A stretch of DNA of 64,000 nucleotides from contig JAVRQT010000010.1 of assembly GCA_035926095.1 (NCBI GenBank), positions 992,001 to 1,056,000 of the forward strand, given 5' to 3'. This stretch comes from Elasticomyces elasticus (lineage: Eukaryota; Ascomycota; Dothideomycetes; Mycosphaerellales; Teratosphaeriaceae). A model generated the notes under the pieces. The model saw only the letters and a program-made list of their open reading frames with translations, ran no database searches and was not told the DNA's origin. The position numbers were made by a program, and so were the translations under genes. How positions within the stretch are numbered: position 1 is the stretch's first letter; each line of letters opens with the position of its first letter. This document shows positions 10,997-21,627 of this stretch, piece after piece.

Positions 10997-12488
10997 AGTT
11001 GCGGTTGTGGAGGGGAGAACGGAGAGTGTCTATGGCTATCGCCAATGGTTCCAAGATGGTTATGCTGAAGTAGATATGCTAGGAGGCGTAAGGATAGGTT
11101 TTGTTGACTTAGCTGGTGTGATATATGTGAGCTGCTCGGAAACCCATCTTGAGGGGTTGTTGCCTCGGCCCGGGGATGACTTTCGCGGAGAGACAGAAGC
11201 GAAGATCTGGCTGTTAGCTGTCCTGTTGATTGCTGTAGTTGAATAGAAGTGCATCTTCGAGAGCCAAGTAGTAATCCGACACATGCTGTGCGTAACGCCG
11301 ATCGTGTTGTTCTTGCATGTGCGGTGGTAATGATCGAAAACGACAAGAACGATTTGTTCCGGCCGGACTTGCCTGAGTCATGTGGCCTTTTCCGGCGCTA
11401 ACGGCTACGTCGATCTTCTAGACCTTCCTCATACATGCAACCAATTTCCACAACGTCGTCGCCGACAGCTGAGCTGCTCAAATGTCTTAGAATATGCGAA
11501 TGGCTTCTCGATTATATATCGTTTCTATTCGCTGGCCACGCGAGAAGACAGCCGTTTCGGTCTGTCAAGCGAACGGACAGGCATGTCGACGCCATTTCGT
11601 TCTGAAGATCTCCTGAATCCTGACCAGACATCGTCGCGTGGTTTCTATCTTTGGCGGACAATGCAGTACCCAAGGCTTGGAAGAAGGTACGAAGAGCGAA
11701 GAAGCTCTGGAAGAACTCCACCAAGCAGTACAAGGAAACCGCGAAGGGGCTGCTACGTGCGGTACTGTACAGCTCCAAACATCAGACGATCAAGCATTCC
11801 AAAACATCCATTGTCAATCTGGCAAGTCTGGCCCCACGAAGCTCTCGCGATCGCCTAATAGTTTTGTGCTCGTATCTTCCTCGATCGCAGCATCGAACCA
11901 CGGTGGAACGTTGCGAGCATTGCGAAGACCGAAAAGGCTCCTGCATAGCGGCAGCCCCGACCGTTGCAGATCAAGCCACAACCGCGACCGCGCTCACTAT
12001 AGTACCACCTCTGCTGATCGGGTCTAGATCCCGTGCTCTGTTCGAACATCCTCGCTGAGAACCCTCATCCAGGTAGGGTTAGCCAGCCGCTGTCACGCCA
12101 CGTGCAGTGTGATAGAAGTCCTTCTAGCAATGCTCAGCAAGCCACAGATACGTTGCTATCGTTCTTTAGTCTGGACCTAGGGGTCGCCGAGAGATGTCTT
12201 ACCCATACCGTTCCTGGAGCTCTGGGCATGCTATGCTGTGGGAATACGTTTTCCATTATATACTTATCGTCGTTCACCGCAGCTTGTACACTCTGTACAC
12301 ATTGTCGCACAACATACACTTGTCTTCACTCCTTACTACAGATCACGAGTCCTAGCAGTCCTCAATCTCGATCGACTCACGTCCACTGCTCACCCCTACT
12401 CCCGACGAAACAACTTGCGATCTGGTCAACGTCGATACATGGACCACCTTTGCCCACGAACAACGTTCCCTTCAGCACCTTGCCTACC
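10997..12488. other. intergenic region, 1.5 kb, with doubtful small ORFs
   Basis: Upstream space between the thiolase gene (-) and the two-helix membrane protein gene (+). Three overlapping + frames of about 90-135 codons lie at 11584-12058 (one encodes a Lys-rich start, MADNAVPKAWKKVRRAKK, at 11651). None matches a family I know, and three overlapping open frames suggest base composition rather than coding. A small species-specific gene cannot be excluded. Confidence 0.3.
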
Positions 12489-13279
12489 ATGTCTCTCCCA
12501 AGCGACTACCTCACAAACGAAGACTGGACCCAACAGCCTTACACGTCCCCGCCGCAATCTCACCCACATCCTCTCAGGTCTCACAGCACTGAAGACCTCC
12601 ACGCTAGCACCGCCATCCCCTCCCCCAAAGGAGATCACTCGCGGCCCGACTCAGATATCTTCACCAATCTTCACGATCAACGAGGATATTTCAACTCCAG
12701 TCGAGATCACAGAGATACTTACAATGTACCTCAACCTCCACTCGCATCGCACCCTGCCTACTCTTCCTCAACGACGGAGAGATTCAGCGACCTTGCCGTA
12801 CCTAGACACTATTGCGTAGTGCCTACAAGGCCGCCGTTGAGGCCTACGATATCTTTTGGGGGCGAGACGAGGACGTCTTACCATGCGCTCAGTACAGACA
12901 GCATACCCAAGCTTGAGAACCCGCAAGTCGACCTACCAAGGATCCCACCTCAGAGCTCTCGATCACGATCTCGATCTCGCGACACTTCGACGCGGAACAA
13001 TCACGTTCGCTTTTTGGTGCTGTGCATCCTGCTAATCCTGAGCGGGTTGGGTGCGGCTTGCCTAGCGATTGTGCTGCCGGTACGTCTCTCTAGCCATACA
13101 GGTCTACTGCCAGTGCTGATAAAAGACAGATCATTACGCAAGTCAGTCCTTTGCATTCGATCTGGCTAGGCATACTTGCAGGTGTATGCTTAGCTCTCAG
13201 CGTATGGTGTATGGTCACCAAGGTTGTAACACGGCGCACAACAAGTGCACAGAACAGAAAGAGCCACAGCATCGTCTAG
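12489..13279 (+). CDS. two-helix membrane protein, unknown function
   Basis: Two exons, 12489-13079 and 13130-13279, with a 50-nt intron (GTACGT..GACAG); 246 residues. The first ~165 residues are polar and disordered, rich in Pro, Ser, His and Arg (for example SRSRSRSRD just before the membrane). A first membrane helix (VRFLVLCILLILSGLGAACL) runs to the splice site. The second exon gives a second helix (IWLGILAGVCLALSVWCMV) and a short basic tail ending RKSHSIV. Splicing is required for the second helix, which supports the model. I do not recognise the family. Similar long-disordered, C-terminal-hairpin proteins are common orphans in this fungal class. Confidence 0.6.
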
Positions 13280-13961
13280 CTATATATAACGTTACGAAGA
13301 TATGATGACTTTACTCTACTCAGAACACGTATCACAACAGACCTCAGAAAGGAGCAGGGAGTTGACACATGATTGTGCCGCTCGGTTTGTATCAACTTCC
13401 TCCACACAGCTGACGCTCGGGACTGTTCTCAAGAGGAGCAATACTGTCTTTCCTTTGCAATGCTGGGATCGACCCTAGAAGCAGTGACGGGCCTAACCAG
13501 CCAGTGCATAAATCCGACATGCTCATGCGCCCGTACGAGACCATCCATAGATCGCACGAGATCATACAAACATCCACACGAGAGCTTCAATGAACAGAGC
13601 CCACGCGCTTCCATCCTCGGGCGGACCGTCCCATCACAACGGAAGGATCGTTGTATACGACGCGGAGTTAGTTTGGCACTGCATGCATCCGCATTGTGTC
13701 TCTGCGATACCAATGCAATCTGTGAAAACCACTGGCGGAGCTAAGGTGCATCCAGCTATATCCGACCTGATGAGAACACGTACTGTAGGGAGTCAGGAAG
13801 TTTGCATTGAAATGCTTGCAATCAACAAGCCAGTACTCTTATATAAGAGCCGGCTGCTCACAATGTTTCCAGCAATAAGACAATTTCGTCCCGCTTCAAT
13901 CCCCATATTTCGTGGAGTCCTACTACCCTCCACTGCTTCAACCAGCATCACAACTCGCAAG
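13280..13961. other. intergenic region
   Basis: Space between the membrane-protein gene and the MDR reductase. Holds the TATA-like element at 13836-13849. No gene recognised. Confidence 0.45.
13836..13849 (+). promoter_or_regulatory. TATA-like palindrome upstream of MDR reductase
   Basis: CTCTTATATAAGAG, a perfect 14-bp palindrome containing TATATAA. It lies only 14 bp before an upstream in-frame ATG (13863) and about 112 bp before the ATG at 13962, which favours the downstream ATG as the main start. Confidence 0.5.
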
Positions 13962-14966
13962 ATGTCGACCAACAACCAGTCCGCCTTCTTAGACGGCGTA
14001 GGCGTAGCCCTCCGCGTTGGCGACAGTCCCATGCCGACCCCAGGCCCAGACCAGATCGTCATTCGCAACCACGCGGTAGCAATCAACCCAATCGACTACA
14101 AAATGCAAGCAAGCGGCAAATTCATCAGAAGCTACCCGATCGTCCTTGGCCAAAACGTGGCAGGCGAGGTCCACGACGTCGGATCTAACGTGAGCAAGTT
14201 CAAAGCCGGCGATCGCGTCGTTGGCCATCCTTGGGGTACGATGAACGGAAAGCTCGAGCAGGGAGCATTCAACCTTTACAGCGTTGTGCCGGCCAGGAAT
14301 ACCGCTAAGGTTCCCGACAAGATCACGCTAATCGAGGCATCCGTGCTGCCATTGCCGATTGATACGGCGATCTGTGGTCTCTTTCGGCAAGAGTACCTGG
14401 CACTGCCGTGGCCCAGCTTGACGCCAATCAAGACCGGTAAGACCATTGTCGTGTACGGCGGCTCGTCGTCCGTCGGCTGCATGGCGACACAGCTGGCGAC
14501 AGCAGCTGGAGTCCGTGTAATCACACTCGCGTCGAAGCAGAACCACGAGCTCTGCCGCTCTGGCGGGGCCACGGATGTCTTCGACTACCACGACGCTGAT
14601 GTGGTCGAGAAAGTGGTGCAAGCTGTGGGCAGCGATAAATTCATCGGCATCTACGACGCCATCGGCGAACCGTCATGCTACGCCCACGACCTCGCCATCC
14701 TCGAGAAGCTCGGCGGAGGCTTTCTCGCGAGTGTCTTCCCACCGCCGGAGGAGCTGCCGGAGAACGTCAAGGCCAAGCACGTGTTTGGCATGGGCGAGTG
14801 GGCGTTTCCGGTTTGGGATGACTTTATTACGCCAGCGCTGGAGAGCAGGTTGCTGAAGTGCTTGCCGGAGCCGCTCGTGGTTGGCAAGGGGTTGGAGAGT
14901 GTGCAAGCTGGCTTCGATAGGCTGAAGGATGGTGTGAGTGCCTGCAAGGTCGTGGTTGAGTTGTGA
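13962..14966 (+). CDS. zinc-free MDR-type reductase (CipB-like oxidoreductase)
   Basis: Single exon; 334 residues from the ATG at 13962. The medium-chain dehydrogenase/reductase fold is seen in the GroES-like N-terminus (NHAVAINPIDYKMQASGKF, GQNVAGEVHDVGSNVSKFKAGDRVVGH) and the NAD(P)-binding segment (IVVYGGSSSVGCMATQLATAAG). The catalytic and structural zinc cysteines of alcohol dehydrogenases are absent, so it belongs with quinone/enoyl reductase-like members. An in-frame ATG at 13863 would add 33 residues rich in Arg and Ser (MFPAIRQFRPASIPIFRG..) that look like a mitochondrial presequence. I prefer 13962 because relatives start at this point and a TATA-like box lies just before 13863. Substrate unknown. 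Confidence 0.85.
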   Translation: MSTNNQSAFLDGVGVALRVGDSPMPTPGPDQIVIRNHAVAINPIDYKMQASGKFIRSYPIVLGQNVAGEVHDVGSNVSKFKAGDRVVGHPWGTMNGKLEQGAFNLYSVVPARNTAKVPDKITLIEASVLPLPIDTAICGLFRQEYLALPWPSLTPIKTGKTIVVYGGSSSVGCMATQLATAAGVRVITLASKQNHELCRSGGATDVFDYHDADVVEKVVQAVGSDKFIGIYDAIGEPSCYAHDLAILEKLGGGFLASVFPPPEELPENVKAKHVFGMGEWAFPVWDDFITPALESRLLKCLPEPLVVGKGLESVQAGFDRLKDGVSACKVVVEL

Positions 14967-14990
14967 TCGGCGGACGAGAGGGACTGTAAG

Positions 14991-16091
14991 TTACGTGCCG
15001 TCAGGGTACTGAAGTTGGTCTTTCGACTTTCTCAACATATTTGACAGTATTTGATGCCCGCTGCCTTTCGGCTTGCCCGAAATAGTTATCTCTGATGGCT
15101 GCACAATGCGACCGTCCAACGTACAAAGCCCAACCTTCCCGTTAGTCTTCCCGATGAGGACGGGATAGCCTCCAGACCTCAGGTGAGATGTGCTATGATA
15201 TACAGTAGTGTCAAGGATTTGCCAAGGTCCCTCGAACTTTACACGCTCCTCGGCCGCAGTGTGACCTCGTCCATGACACCGACTGTACGAGACGGTATCC
15301 CACAAACCACCAAGCACTTCATCGCGAACCAGAATGTCATCTGCAGTCCAGCTGTCCCAGTCAATCTTTCGATCCGCAGGTGTAAGCTTGGGAGCATATG
15401 ATGCTTCATGTTGGGAAGACGCAGTCTCGTGATACGGAGGAATGAAGAGTCCTTTCTCGATGCCGTCTACAAGTAGATTGGCACCAATAGGTCCGAGCAG
15501 TTCTACCATCTCATTTGGCCTCCTCTCATGCGTGATGGGAGTCGTTGTCTGGTTTAGTATTGCTCCGTGATCAAAGCGAGTCGGGTGCATAGTCTGCAGT
15601 GTCACGCCAGTGGTACCGCATCTCTCCAACAGACTGTGCTCGATGGGTGCCGCTCCGCGGAATCGTGGTAGAAGTGACGGATGGACATTGAGACCGCCAT
15701 ATTGCGCTGCTCTTAGCAGTGTTCCAGGAACCAGAAGACCGAACGAAACCGCGACGACCAGGTTGACGTTGGATGGAGCCTGCCAGTCTTTGAATGTGTC
15801 AATTTGATGGAGGCTTAGGCCCAACTCAGTGGCAACAGATTTGATCGGTACTGCTTGAACATGCTTCAAGCCGCGACCAGTCCGTTTGTCCGGTCTGCAA
15901 AGTACATCGATTGATGCTAACTTGTCTGGTCTGGTCTGCTGTAGCTTGTGGAGGGCTCGCAGGGAGAAGATGCTGAACTTGTCCGCTCCGCAAAACAGGA
16001 TTTTGAGCGGGTCATGTTGTTTGGTCTCCGAGATGGCGCTGTAATTCCTGCTTCGTACAGGCCTGCCGAGTCGACAAGCTTGACGAAGCAT
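14991..16091 (-). CDS. FMT1: mitochondrial methionyl-tRNA formyltransferase
   Basis: Single exon; 366 residues from MLRQACRLGRPVRSRNYS, which has an Arg-rich, acid-free N-terminus suited to mitochondrial import. The formyltransferase fold shows ILFCGADKFSIFSLRAL, CRPDKRTGRG and the family signature HPSLLPRFRGAAPIEHSLL with GVTLQTMHPTRFDHGAILNQ. The enzyme adds a formyl group from 10-formyl-THF to Met-tRNA for mitochondrial initiation. The C-terminal OB-like domain is short and divergent, as usual in fungi. Its start lies 169 bp from that of the divergent palA gene, so the two share a promoter. Stop lies 24 bp from the end of the MDR reductase. Confidence 0.92.
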   Translation of the reverse strand: MLRQACRLGRPVRSRNYSAISETKQHDPLKILFCGADKFSIFSLRALHKLQQTRPDKLASIDVLCRPDKRTGRGLKHVQAVPIKSVATELGLSLHQIDTFKDWQAPSNVNLVVAVSFGLLVPGTLLRAAQYGGLNVHPSLLPRFRGAAPIEHSLLERCGTTGVTLQTMHPTRFDHGAILNQTTTPITHERRPNEMVELLGPIGANLLVDGIEKGLFIPPYHETASSQHEASYAPKLTPADRKIDWDSWTADDILVRDEVLGGLWDTVSYSRCHGRGHTAAEERVKFEGPWQILDTTVYHSTSHLRSGGYPVLIGKTNGKVGLCTLDGRIVQPSEITISGKPKGSGHQILSNMLRKSKDQLQYPDGT

Positions 16092-16260
16092 GAGATGTCG
16101 AAGGGAGAAGAGGTGAAGATGAAGAGTGCTTTGGTCGACCTTGGCAACGCTGCAGCCGCCGGCCCGAACAACCGCTGCAAGCGCGACGTCAGCGTGCAGA
16201 TCGTTCTTGCGCTCGCACAGCAATCAACAAACCGCCTCTTGGAGCAGAAACGCACTCAGC

Positions 16261-18928
16261 ATGGCCGAGACAAGCTGGACAACGCGCACGATGCAGAACG
16301 GCAACATCCTGGAGATCCCTTTCCGTCGCACGCACAACATAAAGCTGTCTGACCCGATCCGCAAGTACATCGACACCAAATACGATCAGCATCCAGACAC
16401 CTTCGCACGAGACTTGGAGGTCATAGACCAGCTGCGCAAGGATGCCGTCAACTCGCTCGAGCCTCATAGCAGCGGCGTCACGAAGCTGCAGCAGTATGCC
16501 GCTCAGCTAGTGTATATGAGCGGCAAGTTCCCAGTGGATGTGCGTATAGCAGCCTCACCACATCATATATTAGACTGACGAGCGATGCTGACAGTATGCG
16601 TAGATCGGAGCCGACTTCGCCTGGCTGCCCTCACTAGGCTACCACGGCAACCATGCCCATACTGAGAACAACATCCGCTTTGAGCTGGCCAATGTGCTAT
16701 TCAACTTGGCCGCAATGTACTCCCAGCTCGCCCTTGCCTCGAACCGCGGTACTTCAGACGGCTTGAAGAGTGCCGCATCCAATTTCTGTTTCGCTGCTGG
16801 TGTGCTTAGCTACCTCAAGACGACGATAATTCCAGAGCTGCGCGGTGCAACGCCGGAGGATATGGACACATTCACGCTTGAAGGATTGGAGTCGCTCATG
16901 TTGGCACAAGCGCAAGAGTGTTTCTGGCAAAAAGCGGTCAAAGATGGATTGAAAGATTCCAGCATCGCCAAACTCGCCGCAAAGCTTAGTGATCTCTACA
17001 GCGAAGCTGGTGACTGGGCGCTCAAGAGCAACAGCATAAGCAGCCCGTGGATACACCACATGAATGCGAAGCATCACCACTTCGCAGCAGCAGCTCAATA
17101 CCGAGCCGCGTGCGATAGCCTAGAGAAGAGGAAGTACGGTGAAGAGGTGGCGAGGTTGAGAGACAGCTTGAATTGCGTGAATCTGGCATTGAAAGAGAGC
17201 AGCTATATCAATCGGGCTGTGCAAGCCGATCTCAACGGCCTCAAGAATAGAGTTCAGGAGGATCTGAAGAGAGCGGAGAAGGACAACGATACCATATACC
17301 TCATCCCGGAGCCGCCCAAATCGGAGCTGAAGGTGTTGGATCGTGCGAGCATGGTCTCGGCCAAGGTCCCGAAGGAAGTCAGTCACAGCCAGGAGATGCT
17401 TGGCGATCATGGAGCGTTAGGCAGGCCATTGTTCTCGAAGCTGGTGCCATATAGCGTGCATGTCGCAGCATCAATCTATGCGGATCGAAGGGACAGGCTG
17501 GTGAATCAGAACATTATTGCTGAGCTGGAAGCTATGACAGCACGGATCCAGGACCTGCTATCAAGTCTCAACTTACCTGGCTCTCTGCAGGCATTGGAGA
17601 AGCCGCTAGGCTTGCCGCCAACTCTTGCCAGCCACGCAGATGAAGTCAGGCAAGCCAACGGCGTCCACAGGCTTCATGCTGTTATTGCGGACACCGATAA
17701 GGTGAAAGGTAACGTCCGGCAAATGTATCAGGACGGCATCGATCTGCTGCGCACCGAAGCTGGTGAAGATGAGGCGGCGCGAAGAAAGTTTGGGACAGCA
17801 AGATGGACGCGGCGGCCTGCCTCTGACGCTGTTCCAAAGCTGATCGCGCAGGTTAGTGACATTGATGGGTATCTTAAGCAAGCAGATACCAGTGATCGTC
17901 TAGTCCACGACAAGCTACGCGAGAACGAGACATTGATCCGACTATTGGGCGGCTCAGACCGGGATCTGGAGGACTACGTTCCTTCGAGCCGAAGAGCGAC
18001 CATGACAGCTAAGGTGGAGAGGGCTGCCAACTCGCTGCGCTCTACACTGAACGAGGTCACAAGGCTTGAGAGCCGAAGACGGAAAAAGGTTGAGTCGTTG
18101 CGGACAAAGGCGAGGGAAGATGACGTGCTGCCTGACCTGCTGAAGGAGACGAGTAGATTGGAAAGGGATTACCCTATGCAGCCGATCGCTGCGGCGCAGT
18201 TCGAGACATTGTTCGACCAGCGACTGAACAAATACGACACTGATAGTTCGGACATCAAGGCTGAAGAGAAGGAGCTGGAGGCTCTGAGTCAACGGATCAG
18301 GCAAGCGAACCAGACATTCCAAACAGCTAAGCAAGGCGACTCGTCTTCTTCCGAGCGCGAGAATGCGCTGCAGAATCTGGAGAACGCATACGGGACTTAC
18401 AAGCAGATCCTTCGCGACCTGGACACGGGACGTACGTTCTACAACAGTCTTGGCGGGATAGTATCTCGCTTTCGAGACGATTGCAAGAACTTTGTGTACA
18501 CGCGGCGCACCGAAGCGCAAGGCATGGAGGCGGATGTCTCGAATGCGATGGCGGGCCTACAGTTGCAGCAACAGAATCAGGAGAGTCTGTTGGCACAGAA
18601 GCATGCTCAAAATCAGGCTCAGCAGGAACGGCATCGTCAGCAGCAGCAGCAGCAGCAGCAGCAAGCTTCGAGGCAGTACGCTGCACCACCAGCACGTATG
18701 GCGCAGGAGCCTTTGCAAGCCCCTATGCCGCAACGTCCGCAACAGGTTCCTGCTGCGGTCACGAATGTGCAGAGTCCACCTCCGGGGCCGTCGACATGGC
18801 AGGAAGGCATGCCGATTGTTTTTGGTGGGCAGCAGCAGACTGCTGCTGGTGCGAAGTCGAACGGGACGCAGCAGCAAGCGGTCGATGGGCGATGGGATCC
18901 GTCGCAAGCACTTAGGTTCAATAGGTAA
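16261..18928 (+). CDS. palA: pH-response regulator PalA/RIM20 (Bro1-domain protein)
   Basis: Two exons, 16261-16539 and 16604-18928, with a 64-nt intron; 867 residues. The BRO1 domain (about residues 10-380) starts GNILEIPFRRTHNIKLSDP and contains NNIRFELANVLFNLAAMYSQLA and LAQAQECFWQKAVKDGLKD. A coiled-coil V domain (ALIX type) follows, then a Gln/Pro-rich tail with a run of nine Gln from a CAG repeat near 18638. Unlike the endosomal Bro1/Vps31 proteins it is short and Q-tailed, matching PalA/Rim20. PalA binds ESCRT-III Vps32 and YPx(L/I) motifs in PacC and scaffolds PalB cleavage of PacC under alkaline ambient pH. A second ATG (16291) also gives a PalA-like start (MQNGNILEIPF). Divergent with FMT1. 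Confidence 0.93.
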
Positions 18929-21627
18929 TGCGCCAGCGAGTATCTGGATCTAGTATGCCGACGCTTTCGTTTCGACCCCATTCTCTTCCGCCAAGTACAG
19001 ATTTGTGTCGTACTGCATGTGCAGCGTGCAGCTACCCACGTGGCTAATGCAAAATTCTCGCAAGCAGCTAGATGCGAACGCTTGACAACAGCCGTACTTT
19101 ACGACCACACTGACGACGGTCAGATGAGGTGTGGGCTTGCAGCCAGTAAGACACATCAAGGTGTCGTTTTGCAACAACCATATCTGGATGCCCGAGTCAC
19201 CCATTCTTCTCGAAAAAGCATGTTGAGCAAGTGGCATGCAGTATGCTCCTTCTGAAATTGCGACATGGACCTCACATGGCAGACTCTGGAATTCTGGCTT
19301 GCAGCAGTGCGATGTGTGTCGCCAGTACCCATGGAGCAGCTAGCATATATGGAGGCAAAGCTTACTGGCTTCATTATTTGAGTAGGCTTGCGACGAGTTC
19401 GAAGTCGGCCCTTTGCAAGATCTTAGCGACCTATTCGGGAACTGCAAGTCGGCTTCCAGCGACTTCGAGAAGAGGTAAAACATACCACGCCTTCCGAATA
19501 CTTTCACCCTCGAGAAGTCCAGGCATAGCGACGCTGAACCTGAATTTCGTTCGGGAAAACGCATCGAGCAGGCGACGCGCTGTGACGTGAGGATGTACAT
19601 CATGGCTCAAGTACGCCACGAAGGACGAAAAGAACATTCTAGGGGCCGCGACAGTGTCAACGGTCGAACTGTAATACTGCTTCCCGAGCGCGGGCCGCTG
19701 CGATGAGACGCTTTTGCGTAATACCACACACGAACCGTCGGTACCTAGGTTAAACCTTCCGAATGGAGCATGCTAGCATCCGGCGTTGTTTGTGGGACTA
19801 CCACTACCAGATGGTGGCCGTTGAACATCCAGTGCTCATTCGGTTACATGCGAACAACGTCTAGTCGTGCAGACCGAATGAAGAATAGCGAAAGAAAGTC
19901 GTTCCGCACATAAATCATCCCTTCACCCACCCAGCTATACTGCGGAGGTCGCTCCGCCACGTGCAAAAGCGTATTGAGGCTTCGCCAGCCCGGAGAAGCT
20001 TAACTGGAGTCCAAGCGTTCATCAGTGCGTCCAGTAGGCGCCGTGCATCATGCACTGTCACTACGTGCGGGGTGACGACGTCCAGATCTGGAACCATGGG
20101 GTGGTAAGTGAGCAGCAAAGCGGCAGAGCTTGAAGCAGTGGTCTGTAAACTGCCATAAACAATATTCAGGTACCAAACATGTGCGAGGGGTGATCCGAAG
20201 GTTGTTGAGTCACGAAGTCTTTTACAAAACCTCACGGAACAGCACGAAGAGTGCAGGTGTGTCGAGTCCCTGATTAGCAATGGCAGAAGTATATTCGCTG
20301 CCCAAGCAGTCGGTTTTAGGCGATAGCATCGTCTCGCCTTTCTTGCCTACATCGACAGATGCACACCAAGCCCGTCGTAGCCATGCCGAGGTGATGGCAG
20401 CGCAGAAAAGTGGCAGTGGTGTGCACATAAGGTTTACTTGACAAATGTGGCTGCTTGGCGGTATGTCTCCCGGAACTCGGTCCGTTCTGCGCTTGGGGGG
20501 TTGACTTCGGTTCCTGGTTCACAAATCGCCCTGCGGCAGGAGTAAACCGGATCAGGAATGTGCAACTTGAGCGTATTTGCACACGGGTTTTCCGCACCCG
20601 CGTTTTGTGCCTACTCATTGCGGCCGCTGTTTATGCACAGCATAGTTGATGTACGGCTTTGGCGATGCATTTGACGCTCACCAGTCAATACCACATCTTG
20701 CAAGCTATTGCTCACTCTCGGCCGTCAGGTAAGCATAGCTTCCACCTCAGTTTTCTTCTCGCGAGGACGTACTACTTGCACAAAGGACTTGAATATTTTC
20801 ACATCGGTGACGTATCGCAAGAGTCGTTGAGTTAAGCTTTGGCGAGTCGTTGCAGTGGCTGTGTTCAGGGTCGAGCACTCCCGGGATCCGAAGAGAGGAA
20901 GTCGCAGAGAGCACCTGTCATAAGCCGTGCAATCCGTAGCAGCAATGAATCAGTCGCTGGTGTCGATCTGGTCTAGAAGCCAGAGCGCCTCCGGCTACAG
21001 CACCCAAGCGAGCGCACAACTGGGTCTCGGGATTAGGACACTTGAGTGCCGCGCCGAGCATCTTCAAATCAGCCACATTTCCATCGCCAAGCGCGCCCGT
21101 TTCTAAGCAGCCGAGAAAGATCTTCGTAGGGCAGACCTAGTTAAACCAAGGGTCCCCCACCACTCCCCCAATCGTTGTCACTGCCGCTGCCGTTGCACCC
21201 GGTATAGCAACAAGCCTCGAGATCTGACTAGTGACTACAGAGCCATGCGTCTCCGGAAGGCATCTCTGCGACATCCTTGAAGCGGCGAACCCGCCAAGCG
21301 GCCCTTTACATCCGTAAGAGCCGCCAAGCTGCTTTCCTGGTCCACAAGGCTCGACACTGCTGATAGTAGTGTAGATCTTCGTGACAATGCCCTCTTGGCA
21401 GTCTCTCGATGTCTCCATACACCGAGGTCACAGAAGGCTATGCACAGATACTCGCGCTCAAGCCAAAAGACCCAGGGTTCGCATCCCGCAAGCTTTCTGG
21501 ATTTGAGGTTGCTCTGCTGCACAGACCTATACCTTACTTGCACTTACACTTACTTTCGTTCCTGGTGTAACGTCTACTTATCACCCTGAGCTTTCACTTC
21601 TCTTCTCATCTGCAGCTTCGGCCTTCC
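18929..21627. other. gene-poor 2.7-kb region
   Basis: No gene I can support. Two minus-strand open frames, 19431-19727 and 19915-20280, share a short similar stretch (HPHVTARRLLDAF versus HVVTVHDARRLLDAL), suggesting a decayed duplicated gene. The last ~300 bp would be the promoter and leader of the Zn2Cys6 gene. No transposon ends or inverted repeats seen. Confidence 0.35.

Noticed and set aside
11584..12058. Small genes in three overlapping + frames
   Set aside because: Three frames open together point to composition; none has a domain or good splice model. Mentioned in the intergenic entry.
18638..18663. CAG repeat as a microsatellite of interest
   Set aside because: It encodes the poly-Gln tail normal for PalA proteins and is short.
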